Assembly: GCF_946151075.1 (NCBI RefSeq)
Contig: NZ_OX267715.1
Location: 434,001-498,000 of the forward strand
Length of the DNA: 64,000 nucleotides
Reading direction: 5' to 3'
Origin: Neobacillus sp. Marseille-Q6967
Lineage (GTDB): Bacteria > Bacillota > Bacilli > Bacillales > Cytobacillaceae
Numbering within the stretch: the first letter of the stretch is position 1; each line of letters begins with the position of its first letter. Positions 46,198 to 55,416 of this stretch are shown one piece after another. The position numbers were made by a program, and so were the translations under genes. The notes under the pieces are model-generated. The model saw nothing but the letters and a program-made list of their open reading frames with translations. It had not been told where the DNA came from and did no database searches.

Positions 46198-46830
46198 ATG
46201 ACAAATAAAACATTTGGTTACATTAGGGTAAGCAGTAAAGACCAAAACATTGATCGGCAACTTAATGATATGCTTAAACTAGGAATTAATGAAAGGGATA
46301 TATTAATTGATAAAGAAAGCGGTAAAAATTTCAATCGTCCCCAATACACAGCTTTAAAGCAATGTTTACGCGAAGGCGATTTACTTTATATAAAGTCCAT
46401 TGACCGTTTTGGACGTAATTCTAAAGAGATAAAAAAGGAATGGGAAATCATTACTTCTGAAATAAAAGCCGATATAAAGGTAATTGATATGCCGTTGTTA
46501 GATACAACACAGCACAAAGATACTTTAGGTACATTCGTTTCTGATTTGGTTCTACAGGTTCTTTCCTTTGTTGCTGAAAAAGAAAGGGAAGATATTAATA
46601 AAAGGCAACGAGAAGGAATTGAGTCTGCGAAAGCAAAAGGTAAACATTTAGGTAGACCAAAAATTAGCCTTCAATTACTAACCGACGAGCAAAAAATAAT
46701 ATTAAAGGTTAATTATGAACCGTGGAAACGAAAAGAAATAACGTCAGTTGATTTTATGAATAAAATTACATTAAAGAAAAATACATTTTATAAAATTATT
46801 AAAGAATATGAGGCGAGTATGCACAAGTAA
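46198..46830 (+). CDS. Serine resolvase/invertase family recombinase
   Basis: A 210-residue small serine recombinase. The catalytic domain has GYIRVSSKDQNIDRQ with the active Ser around residue 12, YIKSIDRFGRNSKEI, and the E helix LSFVAEKEREDINKRQREGIESAK. GRPKIS precedes a C-terminal HTH (about 165-205). AAGGAG precedes the ATG. Such proteins resolve cointegrates or invert DNA. It lies in the middle of the element and may mark a separate transposition event; no transposase gene is found near it. Confidence 0.9.
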   Translation: MTNKTFGYIRVSSKDQNIDRQLNDMLKLGINERDILIDKESGKNFNRPQYTALKQCLREGDLLYIKSIDRFGRNSKEIKKEWEIITSEIKADIKVIDMPLLDTTQHKDTLGTFVSDLVLQVLSFVAEKEREDINKRQREGIESAKAKGKHLGRPKISLQLLTDEQKIILKVNYEPWKRKEITSVDFMNKITLKKNTFYKIIKEYEASMHK

Positions 46831-47202
46831 GATGCCTTCTTATATATGCATAACGAAGTAAGAACTTGAAACTTCTGTAACTCGGTAGGTTTTTAAGGGC
46901 ACAATTCAGTATTATGGTCTATATTGATTAGCAAAGTCCCATATGGAGCAGTTCCAAAGTATTTCATTCTGTGTAATCTAACGAAATTTTAATCGCTGCA
47001 GGGATAGCTAACAGGTTAGAATTATGGGATTTGAGTTTTATCAAAAGTACCATAAGTGATTGAGGTTTTGGATTTCTTAAGGAAAGAGTCTAAATTAAGT
47101 GATTTTTTTATGACTGATATAAATTACTATTTTATTTATGGTAAAAAATATGAAATAATTTAAATACAATATTCCATAAATTAAGCTTAGGAGGGGAAGT
47201 AA
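46831..47202. other. Gene-free stretch before the DUF262 gene
   Basis: About 370 AT-rich bases with no frame above 60 codons, no clear hairpin terminator and no repeat. The final ~100 bases probably hold the promoter for the DUF262/HEPN pair. Confidence 0.4.
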
Positions 47203-48375
47203 GTGCATTTAGAGGAAGAATTATTGGAATTTGACCCTAAGAACATCACAATTGTCACACTTACAGATGAAGAAATTAATGAGAAATATCAAAAAGGTGA
47301 ATTGAGAATAGTTACAGAACAAGGGAGGTATCCATTACAAAATATTAAAGAAATTCTAGGGAAAAATATGGAATTAAACCCAGAATATCAAAGAAGAAGA
47401 GTATGGACTAATTTACAAAAATCACGATTAATAGAGTCCTTTATTATGAATATTCCAGTCCCCCCAGTTTTTTTATATGAGATTGAGTTTTCTAAACATG
47501 AAGTGATGGATGGGTTACAACGCTTATCCACTTTATATGATTTTTATTCTAATAAATTTAAATTGGAAGGGTTAGAAGTCTGGAAAGAATTGAATAATAG
47601 ATATTACTCAGAATTACCAGAAAATATTCAAAAGGGGATTGATCGTAGGTATATTTCTACTATTGTTATCTTAAATGAAACTGCAAAAAATAAAGAAGAG
47701 GAACAAATACTTAAAAAATTTGTTTTTGAACGTTTAAACACAGGTGGAACTAAATTAACTGATCAAGAAAATAGAAATGCACTTTATGATGGTAAATTGA
47801 ATAAACTTTGTATTAATATTTCTGATAATAATGATTTATTTAAGAATATTTGGGGAATTCCGGTAGATAGTAACCCAGATTTAGCAGAAAACTCTCTGTA
47901 TAAAAGAATGGAAGATGTTGAATTAGTATTAAGGTTTTTTGCATATAGACAACTAGAAAATATTCCTGGAGTTAGGGTAAAAGAAATTCTTGATTTATAC
48001 ATTATTGAGGCGAATAATAAATACTCAGATAAAGTCCTAAGTTCATTAGAAAAATTATTTAATAATACACTTGAATTGGCTCATGGAATATTTGAGGATA
48101 AGACTTTTGTCCTTTACTCCAAAAGAAAAAATGGAGATTTTCAATGGAGTAACACCCCTTCTAAGATGGTTTATGATCCGGTAATGAAGTCCTTAAGTAA
48201 GTTTGCTTTTGACGATAGCAAAAAGCAGAAATTAATTAATTCAAAGGCAGAAATAATTGGAAAGACTGAAGAATTATTCAAAGAAAACTTGGTAGATTTT
48301 AATGGTAGAAATAATAACAAAAGTGATGTTTTAAGAAGAACACAACTATTTGACGAAATATGGAAGGATTATTAA
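47203..48375 (+). CDS. DUF262 (ParB/GmrS-like) domain protein
   Basis: A 390-residue protein. The DUF262 motifs are ELNPEYQRRRVWTNLQKSRLIES (about 60-82), EVMDGLQRLSTLYDFYSN (about 100-117) and FERLNTGGTKLTDQENRNALYDG (about 175-200). The DGLQR segment corresponds to the nucleotide-binding DGQQR of ParB-like/GmrS folds that sense NTPs or modified DNA. There is no DUF1524 HNH nuclease fused, so it is not a full GmrSD. AGGAGGGG precedes GTG 47203. The HEPN gene follows by 3 bases, indicating one functional unit. Confidence 0.85.
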   Translation: MHLEEELLEFDPKNITIVTLTDEEINEKYQKGELRIVTEQGRYPLQNIKEILGKNMELNPEYQRRRVWTNLQKSRLIESFIMNIPVPPVFLYEIEFSKHEVMDGLQRLSTLYDFYSNKFKLEGLEVWKELNNRYYSELPENIQKGIDRRYISTIVILNETAKNKEEEQILKKFVFERLNTGGTKLTDQENRNALYDGKLNKLCINISDNNDLFKNIWGIPVDSNPDLAENSLYKRMEDVELVLRFFAYRQLENIPGVRVKEILDLYIIEANNKYSDKVLSSLEKLFNNTLELAHGIFEDKTFVLYSKRKNGDFQWSNTPSKMVYDPVMKSLSKFAFDDSKKQKLINSKAEIIGKTEELFKENLVDFNGRNNNKSDVLRRTQLFDEIWKDY

Positions 48376-48378
48376 ACC

Positions 48379-49344
48379 TTGTTATCACAAGTTTCCAGTT
48401 TAATAAACGTCTACCAACAATATATAGAAAATCTTCAGTCATTAAGGGTATATATGGAATTTAATAAAAAGGATGAGGGTGCACATTATGATGCATATAG
48501 ACCTATAATTTATGGTGCAATTATTAATCGTGCATATTCATCATGGGAAACTTTTTCAAAAGAACTATTTTATGAGTATTTTTTACTAAAAAGACAAGAA
48601 TTTATAGAAAATAATACCTTTATAAAACGCTACAAGATTCATGAATTACCAGCCTATTTATTGGAAAATTTAGTTTTTGATTCTGAAAACGAAACATTTA
48701 ATTTGAAGATTAACAAAGACCTTTTAGTTTTTACAAGCAAGAACATTGAGTTAAAAGAGTTAAATAATCTTTTTAGTAAAATTGATATACAGATACAAAG
48801 GCATATTGAGAAATCGGATGAATTAAAACAATTTGTTGAGGAAAAAGCTCTCCCATTATCAAATGATAGAATGGAGAAGAATGTTTCAAGAGCCCTAAAA
48901 TATGTAATTACAGAACGAAATAGAACAGCTCATAACTCAGCAATAGATGATTATTTTGATATCCCTATTTTAGAAGATTGGGTAACATTTTTTGAAAAAT
49001 TAGGATTTGTAGTTTATGAAAAAGTTCTATTATTTTACTTCGAGAACATTGTAAAAGATAATAGGAAATATATAGGAGATTGTCAAAGGGCTAGTAGTGA
49101 AAATAGTTTATGTTGTTTTGACATTAATGAAGAAATCTCTATCAATAAGGAAAGTACAATATTTGTGTTTAAGGGAGAAACAGACGATGATGATTTGGTT
49201 GATATCTTAACTCCGGAAAGTTTCATGGTTGAAGATGAAATTAAAGAATTTGTTGAAGGGTTAGATAAAGCAGGGTGCAAAATTAAATCTATGTTGTATG
49301 AAAATCCTAACGTAAAAAAACATTATAAATATTATATTTGTTGA
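48379..49344 (+). CDS. HEPN-domain protein (MAE_28990/MAE_18760-like)
   Basis: A 321-residue protein with an N-terminal HEPN-like bundle. The R-x4-H motif lies in VITERNRTAHNS (about 178-189) within residues 1-220, and the C-terminal 100 residues are unfamiliar. HEPN R-x4-6-H proteins are often RNases in toxin-antitoxin and abortive-infection systems. Proteins of this type are known next to DUF262 genes, as here. The TTG start at 48379 follows the previous stop by 3 bases. The likely reading is DUF262 sensor plus HEPN effector, but no activity can be read from sequence. Confidence 0.75.
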   Translation: MLSQVSSLINVYQQYIENLQSLRVYMEFNKKDEGAHYDAYRPIIYGAIINRAYSSWETFSKELFYEYFLLKRQEFIENNTFIKRYKIHELPAYLLENLVFDSENETFNLKINKDLLVFTSKNIELKELNNLFSKIDIQIQRHIEKSDELKQFVEEKALPLSNDRMEKNVSRALKYVITERNRTAHNSAIDDYFDIPILEDWVTFFEKLGFVVYEKVLLFYFENIVKDNRKYIGDCQRASSENSLCCFDINEEISINKESTIFVFKGETDDDDLVDILTPESFMVEDEIKEFVEGLDKAGCKIKSMLYENPNVKKHYKYYIC

Positions 49345-49863
49345 AGGCCTTAAAATCATCGGGGATAGCCCTACATCTATATAAAAATATTGATAAGAGT
49401 GTTCTAAATTAATCGAAGATTTCACTGAGACTGACAATATTTAACTTTTATACTCACAAAATTAATAATTAAGTAATAAAGACAGGTTCTTACCTGTCTT
49501 TTTTGTGCGACGGGCAGCTTGAAAATTATAGAGAAAATATTGGAATGTTAGTAGAGAAGATCAGAGATGAAGTAGCAGCAGCTAATAAATCCAAATAGCA
49601 TGATAAATTCCAATTTGTAGTGTAACTATTGCGTATAATTCTTATATTATGATATAGTGTCTAATTCACTTCAAAAACTAGTTTGTGAAACATTAAACTT
49701 AAACTATAGGGGGCATTAGTTGAACAAGACAGACCATCATAGCGGTGGGCTATATTATTTCACTTCTAAGCCAAAGCGAGATAGTGGAAAATTCCATAAA
49801 TGACAATTAGTTACCAATTAATGTAGTGTATTAGTAACGTACAATTATCATGAGGTGGTTTAT
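49345..49863. other. Gene-free stretch with a terminator
   Basis: Apart from the hairpin at 49478-49506, this 519-base stretch has no credible gene. Scraps such as LNKTDHHSGG (from 49721) suggest old coding material just before the ligase pseudogene. Confidence 0.4.
49478..49506 (+). terminator. Terminator downstream of the DUF262/HEPN pair
   Basis: AAAGACAGGT and ACCTGTCTTT pair around TCTT, followed by a T-run. Confidence 0.85.
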
Positions 49864-50688
49864 GTGTTTGTTTCACCCATGCTTTTACAAAGAGTAGAAC
49901 AGCCTTTTGATGATGATTCATATATAACTGAACTAAAGCTAGATGGAATAAGGTTAATACTTTCAAAGTTTGATAATAAGGTGAAACTTTATACTCGCCA
50001 CAATAATGAAGTTACTGCAAAGTTCCCAGAACTACTAACATTTGATATTCCGGATGGGACGGTACTTGATGGAGAAATTATAGTTACTGACCAATACGGG
50101 AAACCGGACTTTGAAGCGATGATGGCGAGGTTTCAATCTAAACGTACCCTTATGGGAAATGGCACATTAAGTTATGTTGTTTTTGATGTTATACAATGTA
50201 AAGGTAAGCCTGTTAACAAGCTCCCATTGATGGATAGAAAATAGCTGTTAGAGCAGATCATAAGACAGGATACAAGTTTAGTAGCTAAGGTTAAATATTT
50301 TGAGGGTCATGGTTCTGCCTACTTTGATTTGGTCCGGCAGCAAGGTTTGGAAGGCATAGTTTTAAAGCGGAAAGATTCTCGTTATGAGATTGGGAAACGT
50401 AGTCATGCATGGCTGAAAGTGATTAATTACCAGTATGAAGATGTTATGATTACGGGACATAGAAGAGGTGAATTTGGGATTTTACTTAGCTATCTAGATG
50501 GCAAACCAGCAGGAATAATGGAATTTATGCCGCCTTCAGAACGGAAGAACTTATACCGTCAGCAGGAAGTTGTTTCAGAGGATGATAAATTCATGTTTAT
50601 TGAACCAATCAAATGCCGTGTGAAGTATAGGAATCTAACTAAAGATGGCTATCTACGGACCCCGTCGTTTGTACAATGGGAAGGATGA
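49864..50688 (+). pseudogene. ATP-dependent DNA ligase gene with an in-frame amber codon
   Basis: One frame encodes about 274 codons of an ATP-dependent ligase. The adenylation Lys is in ELKLDGIRL (K-x-D-G motif), then GTVLDGEIIV, SYVVFDVI, and after the stop EGIVLKRKDSRYEIGKRSHAWLKV (motifs IV-V) and the OB-fold. TAG at 50242-50244 interrupts it between MDRK and LLEQII, with no frameshift. Size matches the minimal LigD-like ligases of Bacillus plasmids and phages. GAGGTGG precedes GTG 49864. It is inactive unless the amber is read through or the two halves assemble. Confidence 0.85.
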
Positions 50689-51548
50689 AATTGAACTTGG
50701 TTTCATCCCTTTTTATGGATTTCTGATTACAGACATTGAAAAGTACCACTTCTGATATTGTATTTACCACTAAATGACATGAAGTGTACCAAAGAATGAC
50801 AAGACGTTTACTACTGCAATCTTACTGGTAATAGGAGGAATAAATCTATAGTTTGGAGTATCAAGAATGTTAATAAATTTGATTAAACAAGACCAGCCTT
50901 GCGCAAACGGGACTGATTTTAGGGTAACTCTTGTATTACGTAGTAGACTAGATACTGCGCAGCAAATGTCTCCATTTACAGGTGAATTTGTAAAAAAATC
51001 CCATAAGGCTTCGATAATTGAAGAAGAACTGATACTGGTATCACCCAAGCACTCAAAGGAGTGTTAATGAATGTTAGGAAAAATAGAATAACATATTTAG
51101 GGGAAGAGATAATCGAGGCTCTAAAAGAACCGATTTTATCTTAATTTCATTACATAAAATCGGTTCTTATTACGCTGTATTTTTAGAAGATAGTGAAGAG
51201 AAACACAGAGCCGAATACGAAAAGAGAAACAAGTTAATTCGTTGAGGGTTGGAAAGTCACACAGAGGTTAGCTAAGGTTAGGATGATATTATCAGAGAAG
51301 TTTGATAATACACTTGGAAAAGATGATTTGAAGAAAATTATGAAGTAGTCGCAGAACTGGAAGTCCTTAGTTTTATGAGTAGTAATGAAGCAAAGGAATA
51401 TCACGAAACTTCCATAAATATTAGCTATAGAATTAATGATAATGATACCTCACTGAAGAGAACAATTGCTTAGTTAAAAAGATGTAATAATACGGTGATA
51501 GCCCTCATAGAATGATAGGACTTTGAATTTGGATCGGAGGTGCAAGTT
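50689..51548. other. Gene-poor stretch with coding scraps and one hairpin
   Basis: A 66-codon frame at 50867-51067 (MLINLIKQDQPCANG...) lacks a ribosome site and a recognisable motif. GAACCGATTTTAT (51127-51139) and ATAAAATCGGTTC (51154-51166) form a perfect 13-bp stem without a strong T-run, an operator or weak terminator. The sequence 51180-51480 has several short frames broken by stops and looks like decayed genes. Confidence 0.4.
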
Positions 51549-52136
51549 ATGGAAACCCTTGAATACTTGGTCTACCTTTATAACCGTAATATGGCGGGTC
51601 CAGAAGATAATAAGTTGAGTGATTTTCGAAAAAAGTCCAAACCTCTAGAAGAGTTAATAAAAGATGCTGTATATGGTCGCTTACCTAACTGCAATCAAGA
51701 TTCTCACCAATCACAAATTGATCGAGATGTATTAGATGAAATGGAAAGAAGAATGCTAGACAAGGCGATTATGGAAGAGCTGAAGAAGAGCAAACACTTC
51801 AATGATATCTTTACGCTTGTTTATTGCCTAAAAGTTCCTGGATTTGCCTCACTATGTGTCTATGATACCTCCCTCAGATTAGGTGCTGTGTTAGGTTTAT
51901 TTCCTGATGCAGTATTTCTTCATAGAGGAGCCCTTCATGGAGCAAAAAACCTATTAGGTAAAGATAGACTAAAAGAACTCACTAAATATTTTGCAGATGA
52001 CCATGCGTATCCTTATCTTTTAAAATCAGACTTACCAGAGGAGATTCAAACACTGGAAGCCCATCATATTGAAAACTTCTTCTGTAGATTTAAAAGTCGA
52101 CTAAAACAGGTGAAATCGAGTTTAACTGTGAGGTGA
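51549..52136 (+). CDS. Hypothetical protein, 195 residues
   Basis: I do not recognise this protein. CGGAGGTG at 51535-51542 points to ATG 51549. The N-terminal 85 residues are charged and helical; the middle (VPGFASLCVYDTSLRLGAVLGLFPDAVFLHRGALHGAKNLLG) resembles a helix-hairpin-helix-like compact fold; the C-terminus is basic. It is convergent with the next gene, with a shared terminator between. No partner gene is close upstream. It could be a small defence or phage accessory protein. Confidence 0.6.
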   Translation: METLEYLVYLYNRNMAGPEDNKLSDFRKKSKPLEELIKDAVYGRLPNCNQDSHQSQIDRDVLDEMERRMLDKAIMEELKKSKHFNDIFTLVYCLKVPGFASLCVYDTSLRLGAVLGLFPDAVFLHRGALHGAKNLLGKDRLKELTKYFADDHAYPYLLKSDLPEEIQTLEAHHIENFFCRFKSRLKQVKSSLTVR

Positions 52137-52148
52137 AGATCATAAGTA

Positions 52149-52178
52149 AACGTAGGGGATTAACCCTACGTTCTTTTT
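52149..52178. terminator. Bidirectional terminator between convergent genes
   Basis: AACGTAGGG and CCCTACGTT form a 9-bp stem around GATTAA, followed by CTTTTT. Confidence 0.85.
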
Positions 52179-52200
52179 ATGCTTGTTTCTATTTATACGA

Positions 52201-52992
52201 TTATCCCTCAGAAGGAATGACTGGATTAGGTACAAAGTGTGATGTAATAGGGTAATGGTCATCCAAAAATAATACTAAATTTCCGTCAATTGCTTCACTA
52301 TCAACTCGTAGGTATGACCTTTCAAATCGATCCAAATCGTTATTTAATATATTTGAAAAGAGTGTAATATTACCAAATGTAGTTTCCTTTAAGCAATCCA
52401 ATATGGACCCTCGTAATTCTTCTGTATCTGGCAGTCGTTCATTTTGTTGTAGGTGAAAGAAAATGTTTGTAATATCGATAAATAAGGCAGTATTGCTATT
52501 AGCATATTTTTTCTTGGCTTTCTTATTGATGGTCGAACAAATCTTGTATGTTAAATCTACATCCTTATTCTGAGCAAGACGAGCACTCCCACACTCGATA
52601 AATACTTCTCCATACTTGTCATCAACAATCTTAAAATCTGGAGATTCTTGTTTATAAAAAGTTATCTCCTTTTTAAATAATGAGGCAGCGACTTCAACCT
52701 CAAAACGGTATCCTGGATAGTTTTCTGGATGTTTTTTTATTAATTCTCTAAATGCTTTTAACATTTTAGGATCGTTTTGCTCAAGTTGTTTTAATTGAAC
52801 AATGAAAAATTCCATTCTCCCAAATTCTAACTGAGCCTGAACCAACTCTCGATTGTTATAGTTATCAAGTGCTCGATATAACGTTTGTCCAATTGGGTGT
52901 TGATAATCTTTATTTCCTTTAATGAACTTCATTCTTAACATTTTGTTTAATTCCATCACAATAGTATTAAACCTTACAAGTGTTTTCAGCAT
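52201..52992 (-). CDS. Uncharacterised protein with a PD-(D/E)xK-like core
   Basis: A 263-residue protein. Residues 95-135 read YRFEVEVAASLFKKEITFY...SPDFKIVDDKYGEVFIECGSA, the layout of a restriction-endonuclease fold: helix with Glu98/Glu100, Asp119 after Pro118, and Glu133 in a beta strand. The usual Lys two residues after the Glu is replaced by Gly135, so it may be a divergent or inactive nuclease. GGTGG lies just before the ATG. It is a single gene on the minus strand in a defence island, which supports a DNA-targeting role but does not prove it. Confidence 0.6.
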   Translation of the reverse strand: MLKTLVRFNTIVMELNKMLRMKFIKGNKDYQHPIGQTLYRALDNYNNRELVQAQLEFGRMEFFIVQLKQLEQNDPKMLKAFRELIKKHPENYPGYRFEVEVAASLFKKEITFYKQESPDFKIVDDKYGEVFIECGSARLAQNKDVDLTYKICSTINKKAKKKYANSNTALFIDITNIFFHLQQNERLPDTEELRGSILDCLKETTFGNITLFSNILNNDLDRFERSYLRVDSEAIDGNLVLFLDDHYPITSHFVPNPVIPSEG

Positions 52993-53577
52993 TTTCCACC
53001 AACCAAATTAAGACATAATTGATACTGAACCGATAGTTTTATGTGAACATATTACAACATGTATAGTTTAACACAAAATCTTTTAGGCTCGGCCATTCTG
53101 ATTTGGAATGGTTCAATGCTTTTTTATGGATATAGGGATATGCTAATAAATAATAATTATATACAATAGGTGTTTAATAAAAAATCCGATGTATGTATTC
53201 AGCAATGATGAGAAACATGAAGACCTAGAAAGAGCAATGGAGAGTTTGAAATATTGGTTTAAACCAAAAGATAAACCAGAAAAATAATTTTCCTTCTAAA
53301 ACTATTTCAGTCTTATATGTTGAATAAGAAAGATGAAAAAATATCAGAGTCATTTGCTACGCAGTCATTCATGTTTTTACAAACCAGAGATACAGCACCA
53401 ATAATGAAAATAAGTATTTTCATGGTAGTACAAATCTACTGCGCATATTCTTATAACTTTGTGAAAGAATGTACTAAAACAAAATGTCGAAGCGTAATAA
53501 AGCTGGCGTTTCTTCAACTATTGGAGCAAAATTTTCAATAAGGGAATTGGATTTTTATGTTAAAATTGAGTGGTTAA
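52993..53577. other. Gene-poor stretch with one possible micro-ORF
   Basis: About 585 bases with no clear gene. A 74-codon frame at 53317-53541 is judged a chance ORF. The small frame at 53189-53287 is listed separately. Confidence 0.4.
53189..53287 (+). CDS. Possible 32-residue peptide
   Basis: ATG 53189 to TAA 53285-53287 encodes MYVFSNDEKHEDLERAMES... with charged, helical character and codon use like nearby genes. No good ribosome site is seen. It may be the surviving end of a longer gene. Confidence 0.25.
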   Translation: MYVFSNDEKHEDLERAMESLKYWFKPKDKPEK

Positions 53578-54555
53578 ATGGGGAGAGGAATTAAAGATAC
53601 AATGAAAAATATAAAAGGATTAACGATTTATGATAAGTATGCACAAAAAGAAAATAATGTCACGAAAGCACTTATTGACCTTCTGAGATATTCAGATGTT
53701 CAACTAACTTTACAGTTTATAAAACATTGTCTAGGAATTTCCGAAATCTTATTAGAGGCTCCTATTGAGAGGAGATATGCCCTACAAGTTGGAAATAAAC
53801 TAAATGAATGTTCGGGATATGGTTATATTATTGGTATTTCCGATAGGATAAAAAATGAGAGTAAGATGCCTAAAGTGGAAAAGGACACTGTTCCAGATGG
53901 TTTAATCAAATTAAACAATATTACTGTGTTAATTGAATCAAAAGTTGATGGTAACAAGATTGATATGCAACAGATAAAAGACCATGAAAAAATGTTTGCT
54001 GATGGAGAAATAATTCAACCTTTTAAGGAAATTTCATGGGAAGATATTTACGAGTTCTTTTTGAAGATGGACAAAGGTAATATTGAGAAAGGTAGTATAA
54101 CTGAATTTTTATTAGGTCAATATTTGGTTTATTGTGAAAATATGGGGTTTTCTTCTATGAAATCCAAAGAATATATTTATACATACTTTGCAAATAAACC
54201 AAAAATTTTAACGATAATAAAAGAAATTGACTATTATTTAAATAACCTTGATTTTGTCTATTTCAATGAAAAAATCACTGATTGTTTTGGGTATAAAATT
54301 AGAAAAAGAAATGGAAAATTAACCAATAAATTTTTTACTTCATCTACCTATAAACAAGGAGCATATATTTTACATTTTTCATCTTATAAACAGGCTTCGG
54401 AGATTCAAAAGGATTTAGATAGAGTATTTCAAGGGAATAAGAAAATGAATAATACACAAAGTGAATCTCAGATTTATATGGATTTGGTAGATAATTTTCA
54501 ACAGTTGAAACCATACATAGATATTGCTTATCGTGAAAGACTTATTGAGAGATAG
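53578..54555 (+). CDS. PD-(D/E)xK nuclease-family protein
   Basis: A 325-residue protein. The nuclease core is VPDGLIKLNNITVLIESKV (about 106-123): Asp of PD, then Glu120-x-Lys122, both catalytic positions present. The N-terminal NVTKALIDLLRYSD is the helix common to many such proteins in defence islands. The rest is helical with no known domain. ATG 53578 is listed, but the GGGGAGAGGA just after it may serve an internal ATG at 53602. It stands alone with no motor or methyltransferase partner nearby. Confidence 0.75.
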   Translation: MGRGIKDTMKNIKGLTIYDKYAQKENNVTKALIDLLRYSDVQLTLQFIKHCLGISEILLEAPIERRYALQVGNKLNECSGYGYIIGISDRIKNESKMPKVEKDTVPDGLIKLNNITVLIESKVDGNKIDMQQIKDHEKMFADGEIIQPFKEISWEDIYEFFLKMDKGNIEKGSITEFLLGQYLVYCENMGFSSMKSKEYIYTYFANKPKILTIIKEIDYYLNNLDFVYFNEKITDCFGYKIRKRNGKLTNKFFTSSTYKQGAYILHFSSYKQASEIQKDLDRVFQGNKKMNNTQSESQIYMDLVDNFQQLKPYIDIAYRERLIER

Positions 54556-54678
54556 TTTAATATTATAGTTATATTCTATGAATAAATGGAAAAAGTTTAT
54601 TCTATTTGGGGAATATGATTATTTCATTAACGGGTGGTTTATGTTGAACACGAAAGTCATTTATAGATAGACCTTTTG

Positions 54679-54712
54679 CTGCACAGTACAAGGATACTAA
54701 GAAATAGAAAAT
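54679..54712 (+). repeat. 34-bp direct repeat, left copy
   Basis: CTGCACAGTACAAGGATACT plus A, three differing bases, then AATAGAAAAT. The partner is at 58199-58232: 31 of 34 bases identical, same orientation, 3.52 kb apart. They bracket the three-gene operon 55178-57965. Confidence 0.85.
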
Positions 54713-54842
54713 CAATAGTCTACAAACGGGTTCTTTAATGAAAGAAGTTGAATTTTTTTGCTGGCTATTAAAACGAATGTAAACTCACCAAACATCTCAT
54801 GTGTTGCCACATACACTCTGGAATCCGGTAATATTGTTAGTT

Positions 54843-54899
54843 TGTGTTTGGCAAGTATAAAACGGCAACCAATTTATTCATAGAACCTTGCCAAACACA
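54843..54899. repeat. 13-bp inverted repeat
   Basis: TGTGTTTGGCAAG (54843-54855) is the exact reverse complement of CTTGCCAAACACA (54887-54899), with a 31-base spacer. No T-run follows, so a terminator is unlikely. It may be an operator, a stem-loop or the end of a lost mobile unit. Confidence 0.7.
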
Positions 54900-54904
54900 T
54901 ACCA

Positions 54905-55150
54905 TTGGAAATATTAAGAAGGGATATTCCGGGATTTGTAGTACCGCAAATGTATTATTATTTTGATGATACGGCTTTATTAAAGTATTTAGAAGAAAAC
55001 CTAGAGCATACAGGCTTAGTTATAAGACATATACGGTTGAACTTTACAATCCTCCTTTGACATTTAACTGAAGTGCAGCAGAGAAGACCGCTTATGTTGG
55101 CAAATGGTCTTTCGATGAGAGAAATTGCTGGATTAAACATCACGCAGTAA
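54905..55150 (+). pseudogene. Unidentified coding remnant
   Basis: A frame from 54905 reads LEILRRDIPGFVVPQMYYYF..., meets TGA at 55058-55060 and continues in the same frame as HLTEVQQRRPLMLANGLSMREIAGLNITQ to TAA at 55148-55150. The last part looks like a helix-turn-helix. The protein-like composition on both sides of a single stop suggests a decayed gene. I do not recognise the family. Confidence 0.45.
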
Positions 55151-55177
55151 TGGTGTCCATTGAAGGAGGCAAAATGG

Positions 55178-55399
55178 ATGAACTATGAAGATGTAGTAAA
55201 ATCTTTTGAAGACGCTGGATATACAAACATTACGGTAAATGTGGATTATGATATTATTACTGGTTGGCTAACCGATGAGGGTGAAGTAGAATCAGTCACT
55301 ATTGATGGCGAGAAGAAATTTAATTCTTACGATGAATTCCGGTTGGATGCAGAGGTTAAAATTACATATCACGATCTTAGGAAGAACAAAAATAAGTGA
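55178..55399 (+). CDS. Small PASTA-like protein, first gene of an unrecognised operon
   Basis: A 73-residue protein: MNYEDVVKSFEDAGYTNITV, then ITGWLTDEGEVESVTIDGEKKF and AEVKITYHDLRKNK. This is the alpha-beta layout of a single PASTA-like domain (helix, G-Y/F turn, then strands). PASTA domains usually sit outside the cell on penicillin-binding proteins or kinases; a free-standing cytosolic copy is unusual. GGAGG at 55165-55169 fixes ATG 55178. The next gene begins 18 bases later, and the three genes to 57965 appear to be one transcript. Confidence 0.65.
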   Translation: MNYEDVVKSFEDAGYTNITVNVDYDIITGWLTDEGEVESVTIDGEKKFNSYDEFRLDAEVKITYHDLRKNKNK

Positions 55400-55416
55400 T
55401 AATGAGGTGTGCATAG

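Noticed and set aside
53317-53541. 74-codon frame
   Set aside because: No ribosome site, and protein composition with scattered Cys and Thr unlike its neighbours; probably chance.
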